From assembly GCA_021208685.1 (NCBI GenBank), contig JAJOJJ010000036.1, positions 1 to 64,000 of the forward strand: a DNA stretch of 64,000 bases. Reading direction: 5' to 3'. The translations under genes and the position numbers were made by a program. Positions 19,146-28,017 of this stretch are shown in pieces; the first letter of the stretch is position 1; each line of letters begins with the position of its first letter. Source of the stretch: Saccharospirillaceae bacterium. Lineage in GTDB: Bacteria > Pseudomonadota > Gammaproteobacteria > Pseudomonadales > Oceanobacteraceae. A model generated the notes under the pieces. The model made no database searches and was not told where the DNA came from. It saw nothing but the letters and a program-made list of their open reading frames with translations.

Positions 19146-19265
19146 TTATTCGCCAGTGCCGTGCTTTTCGATGTCTTTCTTTACAGCCCAGTAGACGCCA
19201 CCAAAGAAGGCGCAGGTCAGGGCAACAATAATCAAACCGGAAAATACAACTTCATCCATAAACAT
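19146..19265 (-). CDS. ccoM: CcoM-like small subunit of cbb3 cytochrome oxidase
   Basis: A 39-codon gene on the minus strand with AGGTG 6 bases before the ATG. The product begins MFMDEVVFSG, has one transmembrane helix (about residues 7-27, LIIVALTCAFFGGVYWAV) and a charged tail KKDIEKHGTGE. Start, length and layout match CcoM, the one-helix accessory subunit found in the Pseudomonas stutzeri cbb3 oxidase (recalled to begin MFVDNVVLAG). It stands alone, away from ccoNOP. Two ANR/FNR boxes upstream indicate microaerobic induction, as expected for a cbb3 component. Confidence 0.8.
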   Translation of the reverse strand: MFMDEVVFSGLIIVALTCAFFGGVYWAVKKDIEKHGTGE

Positions 19266-19345
19266 AGTGCTCACCTCTCAGTTGGGCAGTGCCGTTCAGT
19301 TGTGGCAATGGCAGCTGCGCTGCCTCATTGCGCTTGGTATGAAGT

Positions 19346-19387
19346 CACTTTAGCAAGGGCTGACTGGTCAGAATTGATACACATCAA
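19346..19387 (-). promoter_or_regulatory. ANR/FNR box and -10 element upstream of ccoM
   Basis: TTGATACACATCAA at 19374-19387 is a perfect FNR/ANR consensus (TTGAT-N4-ATCAA). On the minus strand TAAAGT at 19352-19347 lies 21 bases further on, the spacing of a class II FNR promoter centred near -41.5. Transcription would run into ccoM with a leader of about 75 bases. Confidence 0.75.
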
Positions 19388-19423
19388 CGAAAAAACCGCT
19401 GCCCGCGGAGGTTGCTTACAGGC

Positions 19424-19437
19424 TTGACTCACATCAA
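19424..19437 (-). promoter_or_regulatory. second ANR/FNR-like box
   Basis: TTGACTCACATCAA differs from the TTGAT-N4-ATCAA consensus by one base and lies exactly 50 bp upstream of the perfect box, centre to centre. It sits just after the stop of the cyclic-nucleotide-binding gene and probably acts as an upstream site for ccoM. Confidence 0.6.
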
Positions 19438-19458
19438 ATAACCATACGAAGAGCGAGA

Positions 19459-19908
19459 CTACTGGTGTGATCCTTGCTGATCCAGCAGCCGCCGGATCAA
19501 CAGAGCAATCAGCTGATCTTTGATCTTTTCGCGTACCTCAGGCTTCTGTCGCGCCATAAATACCCGGTCAATCCGCAAAACGATACTGGGCTCATCGGCA
19601 ATCACATGACTGGTACGGGTTTCATCGGCAAGAAATCCGATTTCACCGAATACATCCCCGGGAATCAGCCGGGTTATCACGGACTCAACGTCCTCCTTTT
19701 CCACATGCACACCGCCAGACAACAGAATATAGAAGGCATGCTCGCAACTGCCCTGACGGATGATGTACTCATCGCTCAGCGCTACATGAAAATGCCCTTG
19801 TTCATCCGCCATACGCTCACGCTCTTCCAATGTAAACGCGCGGAAGAACGGGATCTTCCCCAGAACCATGATGACCTGATTACGTGATAATGAGCTGGCT
19901 TTCTTCAT
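19459..19908 (-). CDS. stand-alone cyclic nucleotide-binding domain protein
   Basis: A 149-residue protein that consists of essentially one cNMP-binding (Crp-like) fold: FFRAFTLEERERMADE, then EYIIRQGSCEHAFYILLSGGVHV and the phosphate-binding-cassette region RLIPGDVFGEIGFLADETRTSHVIA with GE..L and R-T-S residues. No DNA-binding helix-turn-helix and no membrane or enzyme domain is attached. It may be a cAMP or cGMP receptor acting by protein contact. Its neighbourhood with a class III cyclase 3 kb away is suggestive. Confidence 0.8.
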   Translation of the reverse strand: MKKASSLSRNQVIMVLGKIPFFRAFTLEERERMADEQGHFHVALSDEYIIRQGSCEHAFYILLSGGVHVEKEDVESVITRLIPGDVFGEIGFLADETRTSHVIADEPSIVLRIDRVFMARQKPEVREKIKDQLIALLIRRLLDQQGSHQ

Positions 19909-20058
19909 ACCGTCTTATGCCTCTGCTTTATACTGCGTAATACCGCATTCATTGAGCTTAGACGGCTTTATATTGAACCCGGACAGGTTGCAAATATTGG
20001 TATTTAGCGTGAGGCAGTGCAAACTATGGCCATCAGGGATCATAAAGGACGTGGCAAG

Positions 20059-21450
20059 GTGAAAGGATCAATAAGACAAGCAGGCATCCGGCTATTGCTG
20101 TGCGGGTTATTGCTCAACGCACTGGCACTGCAGGCAGAAGAAACAACCCTTGCAGAACCCCTGACTGCCGCTCCTGCAGGCACCCCCTCAGACAGCAACG
20201 CAGAATCAACCAACCAGCAACTGGCCGCCCTCATTCAGACTCAGGACTATCAGGCAGCCTACCAGCTGGCCGCACCTCTGCTCAGTCTCTATGAAGGCGA
20301 TCCGTCATTCGATTTCTACTATGGTTTCAGTGCTGCTCAGCTGGGATATTTCAACGAAGCTCTGTTCAGTTTTGAACGCCTGAACAGCCAGTTTCCGGAC
20401 GTTGCCCGCTACCGGCTGGAATTGGCCCGTGCGTACTATTATCTGGGAGATTACGATGCTGCCGAGCAGCATTTTCTTCAGGTACAAAGCAGTAAGCCCC
20501 CGGCTCAGGTTGAGAAAACCATCGATCAGTTCCTGCAACGCATTCAGGAACAGCGTCAGGCGGTATCTCCTTCCTGGGGAGGTTTTGTCTCCGTCAGCGG
20601 TGGTTACGATTCCAATTACAATACCGCCACCGACCTCAATGAAATCGACCTGCTGAACGGCCTGCTGACCGCCAGACTGAATCGTGACCAGCGTGCCAAA
20701 GGCAGTGGTTATTACCAGCTGCGCGCACAAGGCAGTTATACCAGTCCGCTGACCCGACGCAGTGCTGTTGATCTGCAGACAGGGGTCAGCCGTAAGGATA
20801 ATGCCGCCGATGACCTGTTTGATCTGGACAACCTTTACGCCAGCGCGGGCATGCGCCTGATCCGCGGACGTCATAACCTGCGTCTGGGAGGCCGCTACAG
20901 CCACTACTGGCTGGGACGGGATGATCTGCTGGGGGAACTATCCGCCAACCTTGAATGGAATTATCTGCTGACTCCGCAATGGCAGCCCATCGCCAGCCTG
21001 ACGCTGAGCAACCAGAACAGCCTGCGCAATGATGATCTTGATCTGCTGCAAGCCGAACTGCAGCTGGGGGCAGCCTTCTCGGCGGAGCAGTTTTCTGCCC
21101 GGTTCGCTCTGATCTCAGCCACGGATGACGGTAAACAGGACTTTCAGGCCCGCGACACTCTGGGACTGAACCTCGATGCCCAGCTGCTGCTGAGTATTCA
21201 CAGCAGTCTGTACACCAGCCTGCTTCTGCGTGACTACCGCTTTCAGGGCGAAATTCCGACCGACAATCTGCTGGCCGGTGGCGAGACCCGCGCAGAGCAA
21301 TTGACCCAAGCCATGCTGGGCTACGGCTACACCCTGCTGCCCACACTGACTTTTTATACTCAGCTCAATTATGTTCAGTACGACAGCAATCTTCCCTTAT
21401 ACGAATATGACCGCACGCTGATAGAAGCGGGCGTCAATCTGACATTCTGA
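20059..21450 (+). CDS. TPR plus outer-membrane beta-barrel protein, Slam/type XI-like
   Basis: A 463-residue protein with a signal peptide (IRQAGIRLLLCGLLLNALALQA), a periplasmic TPR region at about 45-170 (QDYQAAYQLAAPLLSLYEGDPSFDFYYG..RLELARAYYYLGDYDAAEQHF) and then a barrel of alternating strands beginning GGFVSVSGGYDSNYNTATD and ending in Phe. TPR followed by a C-terminal barrel of about 290 residues is the architecture of Slam/DUF560 secretors. I favour the GTG at 20059 (AAAGGA 9 bases upstream), which gives a clean signal peptide; the ATG at 20026 is possible. Its stop overlaps or abuts the FecR-domain gene, its likely cargo. Assignment to Slam is inference from architecture. Confidence 0.65.
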   Translation: MKGSIRQAGIRLLLCGLLLNALALQAEETTLAEPLTAAPAGTPSDSNAESTNQQLAALIQTQDYQAAYQLAAPLLSLYEGDPSFDFYYGFSAAQLGYFNEALFSFERLNSQFPDVARYRLELARAYYYLGDYDAAEQHFLQVQSSKPPAQVEKTIDQFLQRIQEQRQAVSPSWGGFVSVSGGYDSNYNTATDLNEIDLLNGLLTARLNRDQRAKGSGYYQLRAQGSYTSPLTRRSAVDLQTGVSRKDNAADDLFDLDNLYASAGMRLIRGRHNLRLGGRYSHYWLGRDDLLGELSANLEWNYLLTPQWQPIASLTLSNQNSLRNDDLDLLQAELQLGAAFSAEQFSARFALISATDDGKQDFQARDTLGLNLDAQLLLSIHSSLYTSLLLRDYRFQGEIPTDNLLAGGETRAEQLTQAMLGYGYTLLPTLTFYTQLNYVQYDSNLPLYEYDRTLIEAGVNLTF

Positions 21451-21461
21451 TGGAGAGCATC

Positions 21462-23144
21462 ATGCACCGGACTATGCGTTCTGCCTGGCCTTTGCCGGCC
21501 ATTCTTATCCTGATGCTGATGCTCTGGCAGGCATCGGCACACGCTGCTGAGCTGGCAGGCCACATTATTATGGTCAAAGGTGATGTCAGCGCCGAAACCG
21601 CCGACGGCAGCCGCCGCACGCTCAAGCGCCGCGACGAAATCTATATCAACGATACGATCAGCACCGGCAGCGACAGCCGTGTACAAATCCGCTTTATTGA
21701 TAACGCCCTGCTGGCCCTGCAGGCAGACAGTAAACTCAGCATTCACGCCTATCAGCAGGCGGATGCCGATGGCAAAGGTGAGCAGGCGCTGATGGAGCTG
21801 GTCGAGGGTGGTTTCCGCACATTGACCGGCACCATCGGTAAAGGCAACAAAGAGGCTTACCGGGTCGACACACCAGTTGCCAGCATTGGTATTCGCGGCA
21901 CCATGTACACAACCCTGCTGGCGCAAGGCAAACTGATCGCCGGTGTCTGGAAAGGTGGCATTACCCTGTCCTCATCACAGGGACGCTTTGACCTCGGGCA
22001 GGATGCAGACTTCAGCTTCGGTGAGCTGGGCGTCAGTGGCTTTCAGGGTATGCTGAATGCACCCAAAGAGTTCGCCGCCAATGAGACTTCAGCCATCGCC
22101 TCTGAGGACGCTATCGCCCGCGAAGACACCCATCAGGACAGCAACCTGCCACCACCGGATCAGGCTGATACAGCAACTCCCGGAATTGTTCGGGACAGCC
22201 GCACCGATGAGCGCAAAATTCCCAACCCGCTGGATCAGGACCCGGACAGCGGCAGTGAAGATACCCTGCGCGAATCCGGCAATCTGGTTGATAACCGCAT
22301 TAACCCGGATGACAACAACGGGGACGGTAACCATACCGGGAATAATGACACCATCATAACGTCACCGGACATTCGCCTGAGCCCCGAAGAATTTACCGCC
22401 TTCATGACCAGTACCCGTGTTGGCAGCATGATTGTGAATGATCAGGTGGTTGCCGTATCGGCATTCAAAGATGAGCGCGGGGAGCCGGTATTTGTCTCCG
22501 TCGATAACAATAACGGTATCGATATTACGCGCTATAACGGCTTGTCAGACAAACGCCCCACCGGTATCGCCGGGATTGAATGGGGGATCTGGAATGGCAG
22601 TACGGAAGCACCCGTCATTCAGTTGCTGGAAGACGATTCCCTGACCATAACCGCCGTGCAGTCGCCGGTTCTTTGGGTCATCGCCAGTCCGGTCAGGGAA
22701 GGCAACATCCCAACGTCAGGCACAGTGTCTTTCGCAGGCAATGAGGCGATTGGCCGTGACAGTCAGGGAAACAACCTGCTCAGTGCCAGCGGCAGTTTTG
22801 ATCTCAATTTCAGCGATGGCATCATCAATAATGGCTTTCTGAATGCCGAGTACGCCGATTCCAACATCAGCAACCAGAGTATTGGTGGGAATGTCTGGAG
22901 CGCTGATTTTACCGGCACCATTAACCGTAATGGCCGCAACAGTGCCCTGGCGGAGATGCAGTTCAATTACGGTTATCACGGCGAGGGCGCAGAGCTGAAT
23001 ACCAGTGCCAGCCAGTTCAATGGCGTGCTGGTTGCGCCCGATGCCGGCGCCTTCACCGGCAGTTTCCAGCTGATCGACATGAATGGCGACAGCGCTGGCG
23101 GTATTGTGATCTGGACGCAGCAGCGGGCATCCGAGACACCATAA
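21462..23144 (+). CDS. exported FecR-domain protein with C-terminal TbpB-like barrel
   Basis: A 560-residue protein with a signal peptide ending ASAHA-AELAG. Residues of about 30-180 form a FecR domain (VKGDVSAETADGSRRTLKRRDEIYINDTISTGSDSRVQIRF..ALLALQADSKL and VDTPVASIGIRGTMYT). An Asp/Asn/Glu-rich linker of about 120 residues follows. The C-terminal about 200 residues are Gly/Asn/Ser-rich strands with SGSFDLNFSDG and FNGVLVAPDAGAFTGSFQL, resembling the small barrel of transferrin-binding-protein-like surface proteins. GGAGA is 6 bases before the ATG at 21462; the upstream ATG at 21450 overlaps the previous stop. Probably exported by the TPR-barrel partner. Confidence 0.75.
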   Translation: MHRTMRSAWPLPAILILMLMLWQASAHAAELAGHIIMVKGDVSAETADGSRRTLKRRDEIYINDTISTGSDSRVQIRFIDNALLALQADSKLSIHAYQQADADGKGEQALMELVEGGFRTLTGTIGKGNKEAYRVDTPVASIGIRGTMYTTLLAQGKLIAGVWKGGITLSSSQGRFDLGQDADFSFGELGVSGFQGMLNAPKEFAANETSAIASEDAIAREDTHQDSNLPPPDQADTATPGIVRDSRTDERKIPNPLDQDPDSGSEDTLRESGNLVDNRINPDDNNGDGNHTGNNDTIITSPDIRLSPEEFTAFMTSTRVGSMIVNDQVVAVSAFKDERGEPVFVSVDNNNGIDITRYNGLSDKRPTGIAGIEWGIWNGSTEAPVIQLLEDDSLTITAVQSPVLWVIASPVREGNIPTSGTVSFAGNEAIGRDSQGNNLLSASGSFDLNFSDGIINNGFLNAEYADSNISNQSIGGNVWSADFTGTINRNGRNSALAEMQFNYGYHGEGAELNTSASQFNGVLVAPDAGAFTGSFQLIDMNGDSAGGIVIWTQQRASETP

Positions 23145-23180
23145 TTCCGACGATAAACCGCTTAAACAGGCTCTCCGGCC

Positions 23181-25394
23181 TTACTTTTCAGTATGGCGGA
23201 AGACACCATCCCAATCCTGTGGCAGCGTTTGCTGCCGCAGGCTTTCGATCCGCTCAATATAAATCTGATACAAACGCTCAGGTTGTTGTTGCCACAAACG
23301 GGTAAACATCTGTGCGGCGTCATCCCAGCGCCGGGCAAAATAATGCTCAACGGCTTGCTGCTGCAGTTCCAGTGTTTTCAGCACAGCGTCATCCACCTCC
23401 GCCGAAAAACCCAGAGGTTCATACACCCTGATGGGTTCATTCTTTCCTTTCACCTGAATACGGTCGACATAACGGTAAATAAATTCAGGAGCCTGCGCAT
23501 AGGTGTGCTCACCAACCAGAATCTTCACACCATAAAACTTGGTGATGCTTTCCAGACGGGAACCCAGGTTGACCGCATCCCCCAAAACCGTATAAGCCCG
23601 GCGATACGATGAACCCATGTCGCCGACATTCATCTGCCCGGTGTTCACTCCGATACCGATCTCAATTGCCGGCCAGCCACGAGCTGCAAATTCTTCACGC
23701 AGTGACGCCGTCACCTGCTGCATGCAGAGAGCGGTCTGCACCGCATGAAAAGCATGACGCTCATCATCCAGTGGCGCTCCCCAGAAGGCCATGACCATAT
23801 CACCAACATATTTATCAATGGTTCCTTCATGGTCAAAAATCGCTTTGGTAATGGGAGTAAAGTAACTGTTCAGCAGCGCCTTCAGATCGGTTGCAGGCAG
23901 GCTTTCAGAAATGCTGGTAAAACGGCGGATATCACTGAACAGCACCGTCAGTTCTTTGCTCTCACCGGCAAAATGATACGCCGATGGGTCATTCATCATG
24001 CGCTCAATATGGGCCGGGGGAACGTACTGGTCGAACATACCTTTCAGCAAGCGACGACTGAAATTTTCACTGATAAAACCGTAGCCCAGATTAAGAATCG
24101 TCAAACCGCTGACCAACAGCAGTACAGCGGCCAGCGGCAGATCAAGACGCAGATAGGTCCACAGATAAAAATTGCCACTGATCCCCAGCAATACCGCCAC
24201 TGCACTGGCAGAAATGGCAGCAAAAGGCCCAAGACGCGGCAGCAAGAAGGACAACAACAAACCAAACACCAGCAACTGCGCCAACAGAGCGCCAGCCTCC
24301 CACTCCGGACGATAAGGAAACCCATCATTCAGCAGCGCATCAATCACATTGGCATGAACCTCAACCCCCGGATACTGAGTACCGACCGGCGTTGCACGCA
24401 GATCAGACAACCCCAGCGCGGAGGTACCCACCAGCACAATAGCCCCTTCCAGTGCATCAGGACTGATATTGCCATTGAATACATCGGTAGCTGAAAAATA
24501 AGGAAACGTTCGCTTTGGCCCCTTGTACGGCACAATCACCCGCCCTGCCGCATCGGTGCGCGCCAGCTGACCACCGACTCCGGCATAGCGCAGCACATCC
24601 ACCTCTCCCAGCTCGACGGTTTCGAGCTGTAACTGCCGGTCAAACAGATAAGCCATCACCGTCGCCAGCGCTAATGACGGGTACAGTTCATTGCCATAGC
24701 GGATAACCAACGGAGCCAGACGGATTGCCCCATCCGCATCCGCAAAGGTGGTGACAAAACCCGCTCCGGCCGATGCATCCTGCAACACCGGCAAATTAGC
24801 CACATAACCCGGCTTGGTGATCACCACCGAACGTCTGGCCGCATCAGGTAACAACCGATACACCGATGCCGGTAACTGGCCAACGCTGACATTGGCTTCA
24901 TCAAGGAAGAAAAATCCCAGGACAACGTCAGTGGCCGGCAACTCCTGAGCGAAATGAGAATCGGCATCAACCTGCTGACGCCAGCCGTCCGGAGCCTGCC
25001 AATACAGACCGTCCGTTGCCAGACGCTTACGGATGTCGTCAACCGGGTTGCGTTCAGGCTCGGAAAACACCACATCAAAAGCCACCACGACCGCGCCATA
25101 CTGCGCCAGCGTCGTCACCAGATCAGCGAGCTTATGCCGACTCCATGGCCACTGCCCCTCACGGGCAAGCGATTTTTCATCGATATCAATAATCACAACA
25201 GGCTGGTCGCCACGTTCGGGCGGATGCCAATCGAGAGCGGTGTTAAAACGCAGATCGTAAAGCAGGAAGTCGAGTCGTTTCAGCCAATGGCCAGGGCTTT
25301 GCCCGGGCTGAAGACTCAGAAAAATAAAGTAGATGGTCAGCAGCACGCCCAATAAAACCGGCAGACGTGTGCGAGACAATGATCCCCGGTGCAT
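23181..25394 (-). CDS. CHASE2-domain class III adenylate/guanylate cyclase
   Basis: A 737-residue integral membrane enzyme. A short N-terminal helix (RLPVLLGVLLTIYFIFLSL) precedes a periplasmic CHASE2 sensor (about 35-330, DLRFNTALDWHPPERGDQPVVIIDIDEKSLAREGQWPWSR). Three transmembrane helices follow (about 340-420), and then a cytoplasmic class III cyclase domain with metal-binding FSDIRRFTSISE and KYVGDMVMAFWGAP plus INTG-type dimer residues. It probably makes cAMP; the substrate residue is not decided here. CHASE2 cyclases are often encoded beside FecR-domain proteins, as here where the gene converges on one. Confidence 0.9.
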   Translation of the reverse strand: MHRGSLSRTRLPVLLGVLLTIYFIFLSLQPGQSPGHWLKRLDFLLYDLRFNTALDWHPPERGDQPVVIIDIDEKSLAREGQWPWSRHKLADLVTTLAQYGAVVVAFDVVFSEPERNPVDDIRKRLATDGLYWQAPDGWRQQVDADSHFAQELPATDVVLGFFFLDEANVSVGQLPASVYRLLPDAARRSVVITKPGYVANLPVLQDASAGAGFVTTFADADGAIRLAPLVIRYGNELYPSLALATVMAYLFDRQLQLETVELGEVDVLRYAGVGGQLARTDAAGRVIVPYKGPKRTFPYFSATDVFNGNISPDALEGAIVLVGTSALGLSDLRATPVGTQYPGVEVHANVIDALLNDGFPYRPEWEAGALLAQLLVFGLLLSFLLPRLGPFAAISASAVAVLLGISGNFYLWTYLRLDLPLAAVLLLVSGLTILNLGYGFISENFSRRLLKGMFDQYVPPAHIERMMNDPSAYHFAGESKELTVLFSDIRRFTSISESLPATDLKALLNSYFTPITKAIFDHEGTIDKYVGDMVMAFWGAPLDDERHAFHAVQTALCMQQVTASLREEFAARGWPAIEIGIGVNTGQMNVGDMGSSYRRAYTVLGDAVNLGSRLESITKFYGVKILVGEHTYAQAPEFIYRYVDRIQVKGKNEPIRVYEPLGFSAEVDDAVLKTLELQQQAVEHYFARRWDDAAQMFTRLWQQQPERLYQIYIERIESLRQQTLPQDWDGVFRHTEK

Positions 25395-25468
25395 AGTGTC
25401 CCTCAGAAACGTCCCTGCATTGGGCGAACACTAGCACAGGTGCCCTTTAATGTCGCACCACCGGAGAT

Positions 25469-25771
25469 TCAGGCCATTACCACCTGACCACGATACACAC
25501 GCTGGGAACGCTTGCTCACGCGTTCAGAGTCGTCCATAAGGCGATGACTGCCACGATAAACATGGCTGACCTCATGCAGTGCCGGCGGCTCCTGAGTCGG
25601 CAGAAATTCTTCAATCAGCGCCAGCAACTCACGACTGACGCCGCTCTGTACCAACAAACGCAGATCATGCTCAAGAGACGGCGAATCAAAATGGATAAGG
25701 CATCCCTGTTCGTCTTTTGCCAGCCGTTTGATTTTTTGCAGCAAAGCGATGTTATGACGGTTGAACTCCAT
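25469..25771 (-). CDS. hypothetical protein, 100 residues
   Basis: A small soluble protein with no signal peptide or membrane helix. It begins MEFNRHNIALLQKIKRLAKDEQG and has a basic C-terminus (SERVSKRSQRVYRG). GGAG lies 8 bases before the ATG at 25771, which is preferred to an upstream start at 25795. I do not recognise a family. It lies between the cyclase and the glycosyltransferase, with its own gap on each side. Confidence 0.55.
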   Translation of the reverse strand: MEFNRHNIALLQKIKRLAKDEQGCLIHFDSPSLEHDLRLLVQSGVSRELLALIEEFLPTQEPPALHEVSHVYRGSHRLMDDSERVSKRSQRVYRGQVVMA

Positions 25772-25832
25772 GCATTCATCTCCGGTTAAAAACAACGATC
25801 AGAAGTCTTAATTAACCAAAGCGCTGCAACCC

Positions 25833-26990
25833 TCATACCATAGTTTGAATTTGTCCCGTTTTGTTGCGTCCGTCGGCGCCGGCGTAGCCCATGGCCAGTG
25901 TGGCAAATTGCTCAGCCACACTCTGCCAGCTGGCCCGCTCAGCCTGACAGCGGGCGGCTTCCCCCATCGCCTGCAGGTTACTCCCTGTCAGACGCAAAGC
26001 CGCTGCAATAAAGGCATCGTCATGGTCAGTCGCCGCCAATTCACCATTGACGCCGGACTGCACATGCATTTGCGCGGCAGCCATATTGAAAGCCACAACC
26101 GGCAAACCGCTGGCCATGGCTTCTAAAGTCACCAGACCAAACGTCTCGGTCTGACTGGGAAAAATAAAGGCATCAGCCGACGCGAAGTAACGCGCCAGCG
26201 TTTCACCGGTCTGAACTCCGGCAAAAACAATCTGCGGATGTTCGCGCTCAAGCTCGGCGCGCATCGGGCCATCACCAACCATCACCAGCCGGGCATCCGT
26301 CCCCTGAGCACGAAGTGCCTGCCAGCTGCGAATCGCCAGCGGGATATTCTTCTCAGCAGCAATGCGCCCGACGTACAACAGAACCGGCTCGCCGCTGACC
26401 TGCCATTGCTGACGCAATGCGATGCTGCGCCTGCGGGGATGAAACAACTGACAATCCACACCATGAGGCAACACTGAAACATTGCGGAATCCATCGGCTG
26501 TTAATGCCGTTGCGATCTCACCTGCAGGCACCAGCGTGGCAGCAGTACGGTTGTGAAAACGCCGCAGCCAGGCCAGCGTAAGACTCTTGATCCAGCCCAG
26601 TCCGTAATAGCTGCTGTAACGATGGAAATTGGTATGGAAAGCGCTGATGACCGGGATACCTTGCTGTCGCGCCTGCCGCAAAGCGGAATTACCCAGCGGG
26701 CCTTCGGTGGCGATATACACCAGATCCGGCTGAAAACTTTTCCAGGCACGGGCAACCCGGCGGCGGGCAGGTAACCCCAGCTGCAGATCAGGATACATTG
26801 GAATGGTCAGGCCACGACACCAGACTTCTTCTGTCTCCGGTAACCAGTCAGTACGGGGGTTGGTGCGGATAATCTGGATGCGAAACTGCTCAGGATTCAG
26901 TGCGCTGAGTAACTGGCGCAGCGAGTTGGCAACGCCGTTAACGTCCGGAACATAGGTTTCCGTAACAATGGATATGCGGATCTGAGCCAT
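25833..26990 (-). CDS. GT4 family glycosyltransferase (alpha-mannosyltransferase type)
   Basis: A 385-residue GT-B glycosyltransferase. The N-terminal motif VTETYVPDVNGVANSLRQL and the C-terminal donor-binding region (LYVGRIAAEKNIPLAIRSW, then PSQTETFGLVTLEAMASGLPVVAF) are typical of GT4 enzymes such as MgtA-like mannosyltransferases that glycosylate lipids. The start MAQIRISIV at 26990 is preferred to 27020. A close paralogue lies at 39119-40333. The sugar and acceptor cannot be read from sequence. Confidence 0.85.
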   Translation of the reverse strand: MAQIRISIVTETYVPDVNGVANSLRQLLSALNPEQFRIQIIRTNPRTDWLPETEEVWCRGLTIPMYPDLQLGLPARRRVARAWKSFQPDLVYIATEGPLGNSALRQARQQGIPVISAFHTNFHRYSSYYGLGWIKSLTLAWLRRFHNRTAATLVPAGEIATALTADGFRNVSVLPHGVDCQLFHPRRRSIALRQQWQVSGEPVLLYVGRIAAEKNIPLAIRSWQALRAQGTDARLVMVGDGPMRAELEREHPQIVFAGVQTGETLARYFASADAFIFPSQTETFGLVTLEAMASGLPVVAFNMAAAQMHVQSGVNGELAATDHDDAFIAAALRLTGSNLQAMGEAARCQAERASWQSVAEQFATLAMGYAGADGRNKTGQIQTMV

Positions 26991-27107
26991 AGTTAAGCGG
27001 CACTCTGATGATAATGACACCAGTGTGACGCTTAACCCATGACAGTTTTATGAAGAACCCTCTCTGAACCACCCTGCACCGGGCATTCGCCAGTAACCTG
27101 AGTGACT

Positions 27108-27806
27108 TCAGCATTCGCCTGAAAGTTTGGACAAACGATAACGCAGCTGACGCGGTGTCAGACCCAATACTTTTGCAGCCATGGTTTTATTGCCACTGCA
27201 TTTTGTAATCGCGGATTGAATATCACTCAACTCGTCGGCCTGCACACGCTGATAAGGCCGGGCGTATAATGTTTTGAAGTTCGGTACCACCTGAGTGGCC
27301 AGCATATGGGCGATCTGGGCGCCGAGAAAATTCACCAGAGCCAGATCAACACCATCGGCACGCGCTCCACGCAGATCCATCACCATCACCGCCAGTACAG
27401 ACTGACGCAGAACCAGTGGCACCAGCAGACAACGATCCTGCTGAGTCAGAGTGTCGATAAAAGGTTCAAAACGTTCAGGCCGCTCACTGCCATCTTTAAT
27501 TACCAGCCATTCCCGTGATTCAAACTGACGACACAGCGCATGCTGTACAGCAAAGCTGTAAACCCCGTTGCTCACACCGGTAGAACAGTATTGCGCCTTA
27601 AAGCGGCTGGGGGAATCGGGCAAAGCCACGGACACATTGTTCAGGCCACTGTTTTCCGCCACCAGCAACAGCAATTGTTTGATGCTGTCTTCATCGTGGT
27701 AACGGCTTTCAATAATTTCCGTCACACTGTTCAGCCACGCCAGCGGCATGGATGAAACAGACATTACGGGCTGACGGTAATCCTGAATATCGGCGATTTT
27801 ATACAT
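27108..27806 (-). CDS. GAF-like domain plus Fis-type HTH regulator without AAA+ domain
   Basis: A 232-residue protein. Residues of about 20-175 form a GAF-like sensory domain (VTEIIESRYHDEDSIKQLLLLVAENSGLNNVSVAL..RCLLVPLVLRQSVLAVMVMDLRG). The C-terminus is a Fis-type helix-turn-helix (DIQSAITKCSGNKTMAAKVLGLTPRQLRYRLSKL) as in NifA-type activators, but the sigma54-activating AAA+ domain is missing. It may therefore act as a DNA-binding repressor or antagonist. The start at 27806 has a very strong AGGAGG; a longer frame upstream to 27908 lacks one. Confidence 0.75.
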   Translation of the reverse strand: MYKIADIQDYRQPVMSVSSMPLAWLNSVTEIIESRYHDEDSIKQLLLLVAENSGLNNVSVALPDSPSRFKAQYCSTGVSNGVYSFAVQHALCRQFESREWLVIKDGSERPERFEPFIDTLTQQDRCLLVPLVLRQSVLAVMVMDLRGARADGVDLALVNFLGAQIAHMLATQVVPNFKTLYARPYQRVQADELSDIQSAITKCSGNKTMAAKVLGLTPRQLRYRLSKLSGEC

Positions 27807-28017
27807 AGGCTGCTCCTCCTGATAAACAGCCATTCGCAAACTCCGTACCATGTTTTTATATTGCTCAGAATATGCCCGAAAAGACTGAAATCGGGCTTTC
27901 AGCCACACCGGCAGTGATCAAATGTGCGCCATTTGTAAACAATGGAACATGAATATGTTCCAAGGCAGTGCACCCACGGCTCAGCACCATGGGGATTTAT
28001 ACGGAGTCAGGGGTTGA

